DNA from: Thalassia testudinum
Taxonomy: Eukaryota > Streptophyta > Magnoliopsida > Alismatales > Hydrocharitaceae
Reading direction: 5' to 3'
DNA length: 64,000 bases
Assembly (NCBI GenBank): GCA_037157565.1
Contig: JAZHRO010000063.1
Coordinates: forward strand, 13,188,001-13,252,000
Positions 1 through 9,317 of this stretch are shown here, piece after piece. Both the position numbers and the translations under genes were made by a program. Every line of letters starts with the position of its first letter. The first letter of the stretch is position 1. The notes beneath the pieces are model-generated. The model saw only the letters and a list, made by a program, of their open reading frames with translations, made no database searches and was not told where the DNA came from.

Positions 1-816
1 TGCAAGGACCATGGGGGTGCTCCTGCGACGGCTGACGACGCAGGGCACCCCCCGGTACACATGCCAGGTCCTCCACCTTACCCTGCGCGGCGCCATGCTC
101 CGCGCAAGGTCGCCGGAGCATGGTGCTGGCAGGGTTTTGCAGGAGGGACCTGTTTGCAAAGAACGAAGGAGAGTTAGGGGCCTAAATGCGAGGGTTCAAA
201 AGTTGAGGGCCAAAGAGTAAATATATGAGGACCAAAGTGTAAAGTCGGTCAAGGAGGTTTCTTCTTAGGCTCAAGTTTTTATACATGACTAATTAGGACC
301 TAAGGAATCTGATGGTGAATTTTATTTTCATATTAAACCTTGTTTGACCGGTCAATTTGCGCAAAAACCCAAATTAAGTTATTAATTGGGCATGGTTCTC
401 AATGTAGGTCAAAATGGGTTCTAAAGGCCAAATTGAAGGTTCTAAACCCTAGAGATTATTTTTCTATGAATTTTAGAGGGTTTATTCTATTTTTACTTTG
501 CCTCGAACCTTGTGAATTGGAGTGGGTTGTTTTAGGGTTACAGATTATCATTTGGTTCCTTGAAAGTGCTGTAGCCCTTGCTAGATCATCTCGTCCCACT
601 TTTATTCTTATTAAGCTGTTCTGACCTGTGTTTGGGCCCTGAATTACCCTGTATGCAGATTATACTGGTAAAATTGCACTTTTACCCCTTATGACTGGTT
701 TTCTTCTCAAACTCAGAATTCTCTGAGTTAAGCCTTTCCTTGAGATATGTAGGAGCTTTTATCCTTTGTATTGGGTCAAAATGAGCTAGTTATGGCTCAT
801 GATGAGGTTCTCATCA
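1..816 (-). repeat. A1 3' LTR (U3 part, truncated by window edge)
   Basis: Matches 9428-10243 base for base by eye. In element orientation the LTR begins at 816 with the 17-base palindrome TGATGAGAACCTCATCA, directly after the purine-rich motif at 817-833. Only the U3 side is inside the window. The stretch with repeated 'actttggtcctc / tttggccctcaa' wording near 190-240 is U3 sequence, not coding. Confidence 0.95.
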
Positions 817-833
817 TACCCCCATGCCTAGCT
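817..833 (-). promoter_or_regulatory. A1 terminal polypurine-tract-like site
   Basis: In element sense it reads AGGCATGGGGGTA immediately before the LTR start TGATGAG. The position is that expected of the plus-strand primer. The same words stand before the 3' LTRs of A2 and element E. Confidence 0.75.
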
Positions 834-1274
834 TTTGCTAGTCCCTTAGCAAAAAACTTAAGGTTTCAACCCTTGTTCTAGACCATGAAGTTTTCAATGG
901 TTTTAGATAAGTGCCTTTTTATTTAAGCATAGATTAGGTTAGAATGCTGACCATAGGCCTAAAAGATACTCTAGTACCAATCAAGATCCAAATCTGTCTA
1001 GCCTTAGCCTCAGTCTTTTAGCAAAGGTTTTTAAGGCACGCAAGAACTAACCTAAGGTTTATTGGACTTCGTGGTTAAAGCACCCGTGCTTGAAATGATT
1101 TTAGCCCTGGCCCAGTTCGCAGTGCGTTTTGTAAGAGAGATAGAAAGTTTTTTCTGTTTGGAGAGTTTTCTCTCTCTTTTTCTTTTTAGTTCTAGTCTAG
1201 GGTTGGCTTTTCAACACGGTCTGTATCAGATTCCTTGCTCCCATCATCAATCCTCAAGGGTTCCTGGCGATCGA

Positions 1275-1408
1275 TGCTTCGAGATAGCACCGCCCATGGC
1301 AACCCCCGGAACCCTGGCTATTGAGATTTCGAGATAATCCCATCCATGGTATTCCGTGGCCGAATCCAGACCCTGGCAATTGACACTTCGAGATAATGCC
1401 ATCCATGG
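1275..1408 (-). repeat. Three imperfect tandem repeats in the A1 3' spacer
   Basis: Three copies of a roughly 50-60 bp unit, each holding TTCGAGATAnnnCC, a CCATGG and ACCCTGGC (plus-strand wording). The equivalent block in A2 is at 46453-46583, with CCATGG boxes at 46453, 46512 and 46562. Confidence 0.75.
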
Positions 1409-2091
1409 AATCTGAACCAGCAGAGTGCTTACATGCCCCCCGTAGGATATGTAAATATCCTAAGAGACAAGCACCGAGGAGATGATATTTTGTTACGCAT
1501 CTTCGAGGGGATTTCCCGCCTCTCCGCGCTGGGAACTCGTCCAAATCAACTTGTGTTGATCGGCCATTCCTATTCTAGGTGTTCTTTTCAGATTTTTGCG
1601 ACGCTTCTGCGTGATTCTGATTTTTACGCTTACTGAACCAGGCTGTGTGTGAGATTAGGGTGCTTAGGTTACTGAGTCCCGTAAACCAAAAATTAGTTAA
1701 CGAGGTCGAATACTCCCTAAGCCTTAGACCTAATACTTCAGCTTTTCATTTTCCTCAACCTCTTGAGGAGTGTCCAGATCTTAATGAGTACTAAGAGTCT
1801 ATTCAAGAATGCCTAAGGTTTGCATTCTTACTAATCTTATTGTGCACTTTTCAGTTATTTTCTTGAATGAGGTCTAGAACTTAGGTTAATTCCTTAGTTC
1901 CTTACTAATGACTATCAACTTTTCTTATAATTTTGTGCTCCTTTTTCATTTTGTTTCTTCTCTCCTTCACAAAATTTTCCTTCTCCTCTTTTCCTCTTAT
2001 TCTTTTTCGAAAATTTTTTAATTTTTATGGTATTTTTGGCATATGTGAATTTTTTTTGTTTGAAACCTTTTCTTACGAGTTTTTGCACTTT

Positions 2092-2130
2092 CATACCCCC
2101 CCATGCCTAAGATTTGCAATGTCCTCATTG
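2092..2130 (-). promoter_or_regulatory. A1 internal polypurine-like motif downstream of pol
   Basis: In element sense: an AATGAGGACATT box, then CTTAGGCATGGGGGGG. It repeats the purine core of the terminal tract about 1.3 kb further upstream. The same arrangement occurs in A2, E, C1, D1 and B1. Confidence 0.55.
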
Positions 2131-2371
2131 TAACCTAGGGGGTCTTAGTTCATTCCTTAAGACAGAAATTTGGGTGAGTGGATGGGTCGGGTTGAATTTT
2201 TGCGGACGATTTCAAATTTCAGATGCGAACATCTGAGTTGGGGTCGGCTGTCTATAAGGGTGAACTTCGAGTGCTGAAAGGTGTCAGAACAAGTTTCAGG
2301 TTTTCAAAGAGAATGACGGGCTGCCTCCCGTTAAGCGCTGAGTTTTACGCCATCGGCTGGGCGCAATAAGC

Positions 2372-5300
2372 TCAAGGGGAAAGGAGGATATGAGATGCCT
2401 CAGCCAAATCAGTAGAAGTTACATCAATGAACGGCTTGAGTCTTTGACCATTCACGATGAAAGGTTCAGAATCGTGGCTGAGTGGACTGATTTCGATTGC
2501 TCCATTTCCAAAAACCTGTCGGACCAAATATGGTCCGACCCACTTAGATCTCAGTTTTCCTGGGAAGAGTTTGAGTCGGGCATCACACATGATCTCAAAG
2601 GGTTGAGACCAATCAGGGGACTGTAGGATCGGGGCTTGGGTGACTCGGTCACGCAGGATTTCAAATGCTTGAGTGCATTCCTTGGAGATTTCGAAGGGAA
2701 CATCCTTGGAGAGAAGAGTGGTCAGGGGGCGTGCGATTTTTGAAAAATCAGGGATAAATCGTCGATAAAAACCGACATGCCCTAAAAAGGATCGGATGTC
2801 CCTGATCGAGCTAGGCATAGGAAGGCGAGAAATCAGATTAACCTTAGCTCGATCCACTTGGATACCTTTCTCCGAAATTGAGTGTCCCAGGACAATTCCC
2901 TCAGGCACCATGAAATGGCTCTTTTCCCAGGAAAGAACCAAATTCACGTCGATGCACCGCCTGAGTATCTGGACCAAGTGCTGGAGGCAATCGTCGAATG
3001 ATGCTCCGAAAACTGAAAAGTCATCCATGAAGACTTCCAGATAATCACCTACCATATCTGAGAATATGGCAAGCATGCATCGCTGAAAAGTAGCGGGTGC
3101 ATTGCAAAGACCGAAAGGCATCCTTCGGAAAGCGTATGTTCCGAAGGGGCAGGTGAATGTGGTCTTTTCTTGGTCCTCAGGATGGATTGCCACCTGGTTA
3201 TAACCGGAGTACCCGTCAAGAAAGCAGAAGAACCTATTTCCCGCTAGTTTTTCGAGAATTTGATCAATGAAGGGTAGTGGGAAATGATCCTTCTTCGTGG
3301 AGGAATTGAGTCGACGGTAATCTATACAGACTCTCCACGAGTTGGCTAATCGGGTAGGAATGATTTCTCCGGTCTCAGTCGTTATAGTGGTGAGTCCTGC
3401 CTTTTTAGGCACGACCTGAATCGGGCTCACCCAACGACTATCGGAGATCGGGTAGATGATCCCGGCATCTAACCACTTGATGATCTCCTTTTTCACGACC
3501 TCCTGCAGATTGGGGTTTAAGCGTCTCTGCATTTCACGAGAAGGTCGTGTGCCCTCTTCTGAATAGATATGATGAGTACAATAAGAGGGACTTATTCCAG
3601 TCAAATCATCGAGGGTCCATCCGATGGCTCTGCGATGTTGCTGGAGGACAACAATCAGACGGGATTCCTGTTCAGGATTAAGGTTGGAATTGATGATCAC
3701 AGGAAGGGTCTGATTAGAACCCAAAAAGATGTATTTCAAATGAGCAGGAAGGGGTTTCAGTTCGAGGATGGGGTTTTCAGCAGCAGCGGGTGGTTCAGTA
3801 TAGATGTGAGGTTCAAGGGTGGGAGTTATTGGGTTGTTCACATCTGGATTCGACTCCTCTATTTGCGGGTCAAGATCCTTCTGTGGTTGATGAGGAATAC
3901 TCAAGTCATTCTGGAGGTGTGGTTCATCAACCAAAGTCTTGATGTCACAAATTTGCTCGATGACGCCGCAATTAATTCCTTGTTGGGCCTTAAATATATC
4001 AATTTTCAGTGTTTGATCTCCAAACTTAAGCTCTATTTGGCCCTCCTCACAGCTGATGTTGGCTCTAGCAGTAGCCAAGAAAGGTCTCCCTAGAATGATT
4101 GGTGTATCCCTAGGGTTCTCAGGTGCATCCATGTCTAAGACTATAAAGTCCACTGGAAAATAGAAATCCCGCACTCTTACGATAACATCCTCGAGAATCC
4201 CTTTTGGTGACTTTATAGATCGATCTGCTAATTGTAATGTCACCTCAGTTGGTTTCAGCTCAGATTCTTCCAGATGGTCAAGTAAGGATGTGGGTATCAG
4301 ATTTATAGATGCACCTAAGTCTAACAATGCTCTGTCAAATTGGGTACCTCCTATCTTACAGGAGATCAGGGGAGTTCCAGGATCTTTTGCCTTGGGTGGG
4401 AGTCTACTAAGGATTACAGAGCTGGCTTGCTCTGACAGAACAATTGGGCTCCCTCCCTTGGTTCGCGGCTTACGCTGGGGTGTACATATATTCTTTAGAA
4501 ATCGTGCGTAAGCTGGTACGTGGTGGATTGCATCCATCAAGGGGATGTTTATGTGGACCTGCTCAAAGAGCTTGACCAGGTCCTCCTCAGGGGCCACGGG
4601 TTTGGTGGTCTTCTTTCCCTTGGTCAGGGCCTCGGGAAACGGGATCTTGGTTGGTTCCTCTAGGATAGGTCCTGGTTGTGGGTCTGGAACAACGGTACCT
4701 TGGATAACTATCCTAGGGTCATGATTATCAGGCTGGGAGTGGTTTGGATAACGCGGGTCCTGAGTTGTCTTACCACTACGTGTTGTTACAGCATTTAATC
4801 CGGCCTGATTTTGGTTTGGATTTGGTAGGAGGGGTGGCTGCTGCTGAAATCCCGTATGAGAAGTAGAGGCTTCCATCTCGTCTGGAGATGGGGCAGTAGG
4901 GGCCTGATAAATCCATTGAGCGTGGCCTAAATTTGGATTCATAACGCGCTTCTGGGTTGGCACGTTATTTGGGTTAGGAAGGGGTTGGGAAGGGAGTGTG
5001 CCTGGCTGGCGAGAATTTGCCAACTGGGCCAGCTGAGTTTTAACTTCAGTAAGCTCGTCCTTGTGCTGTTTTTGAATGGCCGCATTCGATTTTTGAATGT
5101 CAGCCAGAGTCTGAAGGATTAAGGACATTTGATCTTGATTTGGCCCTGATGGATAAGTAGGGTTGGGCCGAGGCTGAGGCGGCTGGTAGTGATGAGAGGG
5201 CTGTGGGCGGGACTGAAAAGGTGGTCTTTGGGTTTGAGAATTTCCCGCCCACTGAAAATTTGGATGGTTTCGCCATCCAGGGTTGTAAGTGTTGGAGAAT

Positions 5301-6565
5301 GGGTCGTTCTGGATGGCGTTGAGGTCCTCGCAGGTCTGAGGAACCTCCTGAGAATCAGGGAAAGGGGGAATGGAGTTCCCCCGACTGGTGAAGAAAGGAT
5401 CGGATGATCTTCCAGTCCAAGAATCAGATGGGGATGGATATGGATCCATCCCAGGGGAGGATCGGTGGAGGATGTTTTGCACAGTCTCCTGTGTGGAAGG
5501 AGGTTGTGCAAAGGAGTTACGCGCAGAGGTGGCTCGCTGCAAGTGCTGAGTCAGCTCATCCACCTTCTTTTCAATAATTGAGACCTTGTCCAATCGACTG
5601 GCCATTAATTCCAGGTCGACTGATGCGGACAGGCCCTGCGTCTCATGTGCTCCCTTAAGATTCGTCGCTGCGCGGGTATTCGTCCTGTCGAATAATCCCA
5701 TGGAGTCATTGTTGATGGAGTTCTCGCACATGTTTTCGAGAATCTCCCATACGGTGTCTTCATGTTGACCCATGATGTTTCCTCCGCAGGTTGCATTGAC
5801 GAAAAGGCGGATGTCCTCACGGAGTCCCTGGTAAAAAGATTGGACTTGTTCCCATTTAGGAACTCCGTGATGGGGGCACTTCCTCATGAGATCCTGAAAA
5901 CGATCCCATGCCTCATGGAGAGGTTCTCCTGATTGTTGAGTGAAGTGTGTAATCTGATGGCGCAAGGCGTTGGTCCGACCAACGGGAAAGAACTTTTTCA
6001 AAAACTCGGATTGAAGTTCTTCCCAAGTGTTGATCGGCCGGGTCTGAGTTTGATACCAATGGGCGGCCTTGTCCATAAGAGAAAAGGAGAACATCTTCAT
6101 GAGAAGAATATCCCGATTTTGCGCATCTGATCCAAAAGTGTGGGCCAGATGCTTAAGCTGTTTGATGTGCTGGAAGGGATCTTCAGAATTAAGCCCATGG
6201 AATTTAGGTATAGCGTGAATCATGTTGGGCTTTAGTTCGGAATCAGGTCCTCCAATCGGGATTCTAACTCGAGGCTCAATGGCCACCGCAGCAGGATTGT
6301 AGTGGTCCCGCATCATAGGACGCTGCGGTGGGTGCACGAAGTTTTGGAAGAGGTCATTGAGTCGCTGGAGCTGGTGTTCCAGATTATTTTCTTCCTCAAC
6401 TGGCTGAGCCATGATGGGGGAAGAAGAAGAACTTGGTTCTGAATCAGAAGAGAGAATAATGTGAGGGTGTTGCTGCACAAACACGGGCGTCGAGGCTTGG
6501 CCTTGACGAGAGTGAATTTCTAAAGGAGGTCTTAAGGGTGGTCTTAGAGACCTCCTTCCGTACAT
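2372..6565 (-). CDS. Gag-protease-reverse transcriptase polyprotein with RNase H and integrase deleted (A1)
   Basis: An uninterrupted 1397-codon frame. Residues ~115-280 form the retrotransposon gag (capsid) domain (motifs FHGLNSEDPFQHI, KAAHWYQTQ). A Pro/Gln-rich linker follows, with no CCHC zinc knuckle. The aspartic protease core LLDLGASINLIP lies near residue 747; the D-L-G-A form is usual for Athila-type proteases. RT spans ~1040-1310, with CIDYRRLN, the FMDD catalytic motif near 1180 and FLGHVGFYRRFIPDF. After FEIMCDA (residue ~1329) the protein jumps directly to [13 protein letters not shown], the integrase C-terminal GPY/F region. About 1.5 kb encoding RNase H and the HHCC/DDE integrase is absent relative to A2, and the frame is kept. 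The ATG at 6565 is also the gag start in A2. The protein could form particles and reverse-transcribe, but it would need RNase H and integrase in trans. Expression is not shown by sequence. Confidence 0.93.
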   Translation of the reverse strand: MYGRRSLRPPLRPPLEIHSRQGQASTPVFVQQHPHIILSSDSEPSSSSSPIMAQPVEEENNLEHQLQRLNDLFQNFVHPPQRPMMRDHYNPAAVAIEPRVRIPIGGPDSELKPNMIHAIPKFHGLNSEDPFQHIKQLKHLAHTFGSDAQNRDILLMKMFSFSLMDKAAHWYQTQTRPINTWEELQSEFLKKFFPVGRTNALRHQITHFTQQSGEPLHEAWDRFQDLMRKCPHHGVPKWEQVQSFYQGLREDIRLFVNATCGGNIMGQHEDTVWEILENMCENSINNDSMGLFDRTNTRAATNLKGAHETQGLSASVDLELMASRLDKVSIIEKKVDELTQHLQRATSARNSFAQPPSTQETVQNILHRSSPGMDPYPSPSDSWTGRSSDPFFTSRGNSIPPFPDSQEVPQTCEDLNAIQNDPFSNTYNPGWRNHPNFQWAGNSQTQRPPFQSRPQPSHHYQPPQPRPNPTYPSGPNQDQMSLILQTLADIQKSNAAIQKQHKDELTEVKTQLAQLANSRQPGTLPSQPLPNPNNVPTQKRVMNPNLGHAQWIYQAPTAPSPDEMEASTSHTGFQQQPPLLPNPNQNQAGLNAVTTRSGKTTQDPRYPNHSQPDNHDPRIVIQGTVVPDPQPGPILEEPTKIPFPEALTKGKKTTKPVAPEEDLVKLFEQVHINIPLMDAIHHVPAYARFLKNICTPQRKPRTKGGSPIVLSEQASSVILSRLPPKAKDPGTPLISCKIGGTQFDRALLDLGASINLIPTSLLDHLEESELKPTEVTLQLADRSIKSPKGILEDVIVRVRDFYFPVDFIVLDMDAPENPRDTPIILGRPFLATARANISCEEGQIELKFGDQTLKIDIFKAQQGINCGVIEQICDIKTLVDEPHLQNDLSIPHQPQKDLDPQIEESNPDVNNPITPTLEPHIYTEPPAAAENPILELKPLPAHLKYIFLGSNQTLPVIINSNLNPEQESRLIVVLQQHRRAIGWTLDDLTGISPSYCTHHIYSEEGTRPSREMQRRLNPNLQEVVKKEIIKWLDAGIIYPISDSRWVSPIQVVPKKAGLTTITTETGEIIPTRLANSWRVCIDYRRLNSSTKKDHFPLPFIDQILEKLAGNRFFCFLDGYSGYNQVAIHPEDQEKTTFTCPFGTYAFRRMPFGLCNAPATFQRCMLAIFSDMVGDYLEVFMDDFSVFGASFDDCLQHLVQILRRCIDVNLVLSWEKSHFMVPEGIVLGHSISEKGIQVDRAKVNLISRLPMPSSIRDIRSFLGHVGFYRRFIPDFSKIARPLTTLLSKDVPFEISKECTQAFEILRDRVTQAPILQSPDWSQPFEIMCDARLKLFPGKLRSKWVGPYLVRQVFGNGAIEISPLSHDSEPFIVNGQRLKPFIDVTSTDLAEASHILLSP
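2579..2580 (-). other. Internal deletion junction in A1 pol
   Basis: Comparison with A2 places the junction between bases matching A2 43774 and 45280, a loss of 1505 bases of A2. A2 itself lacks one base in this interval, so the loss from an intact copy would be 1506 bases, a multiple of three. Short similarity (gatgc versus gatac) at the breakpoints suggests a template switch or microhomology. Confidence 0.85.
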
Positions 6566-7468
6566 GCACAGTTGGGAGAGGTAAGTTTAGAAGGTGATGG
6601 ACCCAATCAAGACACCCAAAAATGTGTTGGGTGACTATAGAGGTGCGGGGCAGATGGACCCCTTGATCAGAAAGATCGTCCACCTGAGAATTACCTGGGC
6701 AGCCAGAGAGGGAGAGTCCCGCGAAGACCCCTACACGGTAGAGCGTCCCCACGGGTTACAGGGTTTCCCCCACCCGACCTCTCTTGTCACTGCGGTTCCA
6801 GGTAGACCAGAATGGGGATCTTGACCTCTTAAGTCTACCAATTTTAAGATCAGGGTGCTTAAGGTTTCACTTGAACTTTAGTCTTTTTAAGTGCAAAGAG
6901 TGACCTAATTTAAGGTTGGTTAACCCAAGGGGTCAACTTTACCTATTGTTTTCTTTAAGAGCTTTTAGGTCCTGTCTTTTAGGGTTCAAGTGTTTAGAGA
7001 GCCAATTGTTTTAGATTTTCTTTGAATAGGTATTTTCAGACAAGGGCTTGGGCACACTTCATTTGGTTTTCTCAATTCTTGCTTAAGGAGTGTGTCTCTA
7101 AATCCCTAGTGTTGGATCCTAGGTTGGCTCTACTTGGTCCAGTTAATTCTTTGTTGGGTAATTAGGGCTCAAGCAAGAATGTGTTAGCCCTTAAATACCC
7201 TTAATAGTGTGCAGAAATAATGAGTTGAAAACATGCAACTTTTATGGTTACTAAATATGGAAGACAGGTTAGCCCTATATTGCTTGTTCTTTTCTTTTTT
7301 TTTTCCTCTTTAGAGTGTAGGGGTTAATAGTGAGAGAAAAGATTTTACCTGTCTTCGGAGTAGTTGTGTGGTTGCTTGTCTTCTTGAGTTCCTATAGCTG
7401 CACAAAAGAGAGGAGATTATTAGAACTTAAAAGATACAGGAATGTTTACCTCTAGAATAGCCGTTCTT
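6566..7468 (-). other. A1 5' leader between primer-binding site and gag
   Basis: About 0.9 kb of untranslated leader, matched by 38880-39789 in A2. A short frame at 6444-6752, overlapping the gag start, also exists in A2 (39603-39911). The two elements are too similar for that to prove coding. Confidence 0.75.
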
Positions 7469-7486
7469 TCCCCGGCAACGGCGCCA
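7469..7486 (-). promoter_or_regulatory. A1 primer-binding site (tRNA-Asp)
   Basis: The minus strand reads TGGCGCCGTTGCCGGGGA, three bases inside the 5' LTR end. It is complementary to the 3' end of plant tRNA-Asp including CCA. Confidence 0.92.
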
Positions 7487-8300
7487 AAATGGTGATGAAA
7501 GCGTCGGTTCGTGACCGGTTTGTGTTATATCGTTGTAGTAAAGCCGGTTGTCACCAACGTTTCATATAAAATTTTTATTACTCGGAAAACTGAAAGAGTT
7601 CCCGAGGTCGAACTCAGGGAGCAAGTTGTATTCTAGAGATATACAAGTTCTATTACAAAAATAAAGAGAGAGAGAGAGAGATGAAAAATTGGCTTCTTCT
7701 TCTTTTCTTCTTTCTTCCTCTTTGTCTTTGGTTCTTCCTGTTCTTCTTCTTCTTCTTCTGCTTTCTTCAGATTTTCCCCTCGTGCTCTTCTTCTTGTTTC
7801 CTTTCTTTCTTTTTCGTCAGATCATCTTCTTCTTTTCTTGCTTCTTGCTTCTCTTCATTCCTTCTTCTTCTTTGTCTTCACCTGCCTTGACTTCTCTTTT
7901 TCTTCTCTCGCGATGGCCGTTGCTCTTCCTTCTTCTTCAGCGGGTCTTCTTCTTCTTTGGCTGCTGACCTTCCGTCGTCTGCCCCGGTGCTGAGACGACT
8001 TAACAATGCCTTCGCTACAGTGCAGCAGCTCCTTCTTCTTCAGCGGGTCTGCTTCTTCTTCTTTGGCCTGCACACTTCAGAGTTTATTCGTCAAGACAAA
8101 AACCTACTCTACCCCCCTTCCCCGCGTATCTCTCTCTCTGAAATCACTCCTCGGAAGCTCTCCCAGAGCGCTATCGGGTAATCGGGTTCGGGTCAGGCCC
8201 GGGTCCAGGCCCACCGGCGTGCATGGTGGGCGAGGAGTGCAGGTCAGTCTAATCGGGTCGGGCCAGGTCCGCGGAGCGTGGTCACGGACGAGGCCGAGTC

Positions 8301-8321
8301 GGGTCGGGTCGGGTGAGAGGG
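8301..8321 (+). repeat. G-quadruplex-type motif in A1 LTR
   Basis: Four GGG runs with loops of 2, 2 and 5 bases (8301, 8306, 8311, 8319), antisense to the element. It is made of CGGGT repeats. Confidence 0.6.
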
Positions 8322-8366
8322 ACCTCACCCCGTGGTAACTGAGGCAAACAGCGTATGGCAGTTTTT

Positions 8367-8410
8367 CAATTTATGTGTCCGCGCGCCTTTGAGAGATTCC
8401 GAGGTGGGAC
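8367..8410 (-). promoter_or_regulatory. snRNA-type promoter-like module (USE + 25 nt + TATA-like) in A1 LTR
   Basis: The minus strand has GTCCCACCTCG (8410-8400), one mismatch from the plant snRNA upstream sequence element RTCCCACATCG. After exactly 25 bases comes ATAAATTG (8374-8367). A conserved GC-rich block follows, then the first T-run (TTTTT, 8102-8098). Known plant U6/U3 genes use this USE-TATA arrangement for Pol III. Function here is inferred. Confidence 0.5.
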
Positions 8411-8669
8411 TAAATGTCCCACCCCAATTCTCTTACGCCTGCAGCAGGGATGGTGCTCCCAATTGCATCGGCTGTTGAGGCGTACAGCTCCAATCGAGGG
8501 CCAGGGTGTGTGCGTGAGACTCTTCCGCGCTGGCCGTGGCTATTCAATCTGGGATATCTCGGCTTGGAGCAACCTCGAGCAGGCTTCGAGCTTCCTCGCC
8601 AATGGCGGTCAAGGCCTGGAACCTGAAACCAATGGCACGGCCTCTCGGCCAAATCAGACAGGCGGAGGA

Positions 8670-8692
8670 CCTTCGCCGTGGCACGGCGAAGG
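8670..8692. repeat. Perfect 11-bp-arm hairpin in A1 LTR
   Basis: CCTTCGCCGTG, one base, then CACGGCGAAGG. Related hairpins lie at 13915-13941 and 37657-37679; the 3' arm is deleted in the A2 3' LTR. Confidence 0.8.
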
Positions 8693-9308
8693 TGGTCAGG
8701 GGGTCTGCAGGGGGCGAGATGGAGCTGTTAGGTCGTCCTAGGTCAGACTGTGAGCGAGGGAGTGGGTGTGTTCGGTGGGTCTGCAGAGGGTGTTTGGTGG
8801 GAAGTGGAGGGGCGGAAGAGGATCAGGGTGAGGAGGTGGAAGTTCTGCGGTGGTCGGCGAGCCGTGTGGGTCGCTGAGGTGATGGGAGCGGCTCGCCGGA
8901 GGGTGGTCGGAGGCGGAGAGGATGAGGGTGAACAGGGTCGGTAGAGGGCTTAATTGACTAAATCGAAAGCGGGGAAAGAAAGAGGAGGAGAAGGGGAGTA
9001 AGTCTAACTTAACTGCAGGGACGAAGGGGGAGGAACAGGGCGACAGTCGTATCGACTGTCGCCGGAGAAGATGATGCTCAGGGAGAGGGGCGGCGGCGAG
9101 CAGAAGGCTGGAGAGGCGCCAGCTGGGTGCGGCGTGGCGCGGGAAGAGCAGGGGAGGAGGTCTCTGCTGCTGGTAGTGCGGCAGAGCGAAGAGGTGGAGG
9201 GAGAGGAAGTCGCCGGAGCTGGTGAGCGTCTGCCGGAGAAAGAAGAGACGAAAGCTGGGGGTTTTCTCCGTCAGATCCAGGCTGCCTTGGTCGGTGGAGC
9301 GGCGGGGG

Positions 9309-9317
9309 GTATTTATA
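9309..9317 (-). promoter_or_regulatory. TATA box of the A1 5' LTR
   Basis: The minus strand reads CTATAAATA, 927 bases into the LTR. The same box occurs at LTR position 924-925 in A2 (both LTRs) and in the solo LTR, so it is the likely Pol II promoter. Confidence 0.8.

Larger units (their letters stand above)
834..2371 (-). other. A1 3' noncoding spacer between pol and 3' LTR
   Basis: About 1.5 kb without a credible reading frame. Athila elements may carry an env-like ORF here; none is visible. It contains a triple repeat (1275-1408), an A/T-rich tract near 1930-2090 and a second purine-rich motif at 2092-2130. It is closely matched by 45488-47046 of A2 on the other strand. Confidence 0.8.

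Noticed and set aside
7681..7967. Ser/Phe/Leu-rich membrane-like peptides at 7681-7967, 14620-15060 and 51601-51855
   Set aside because: They are translations of (CTT)n tracts in LTRs.
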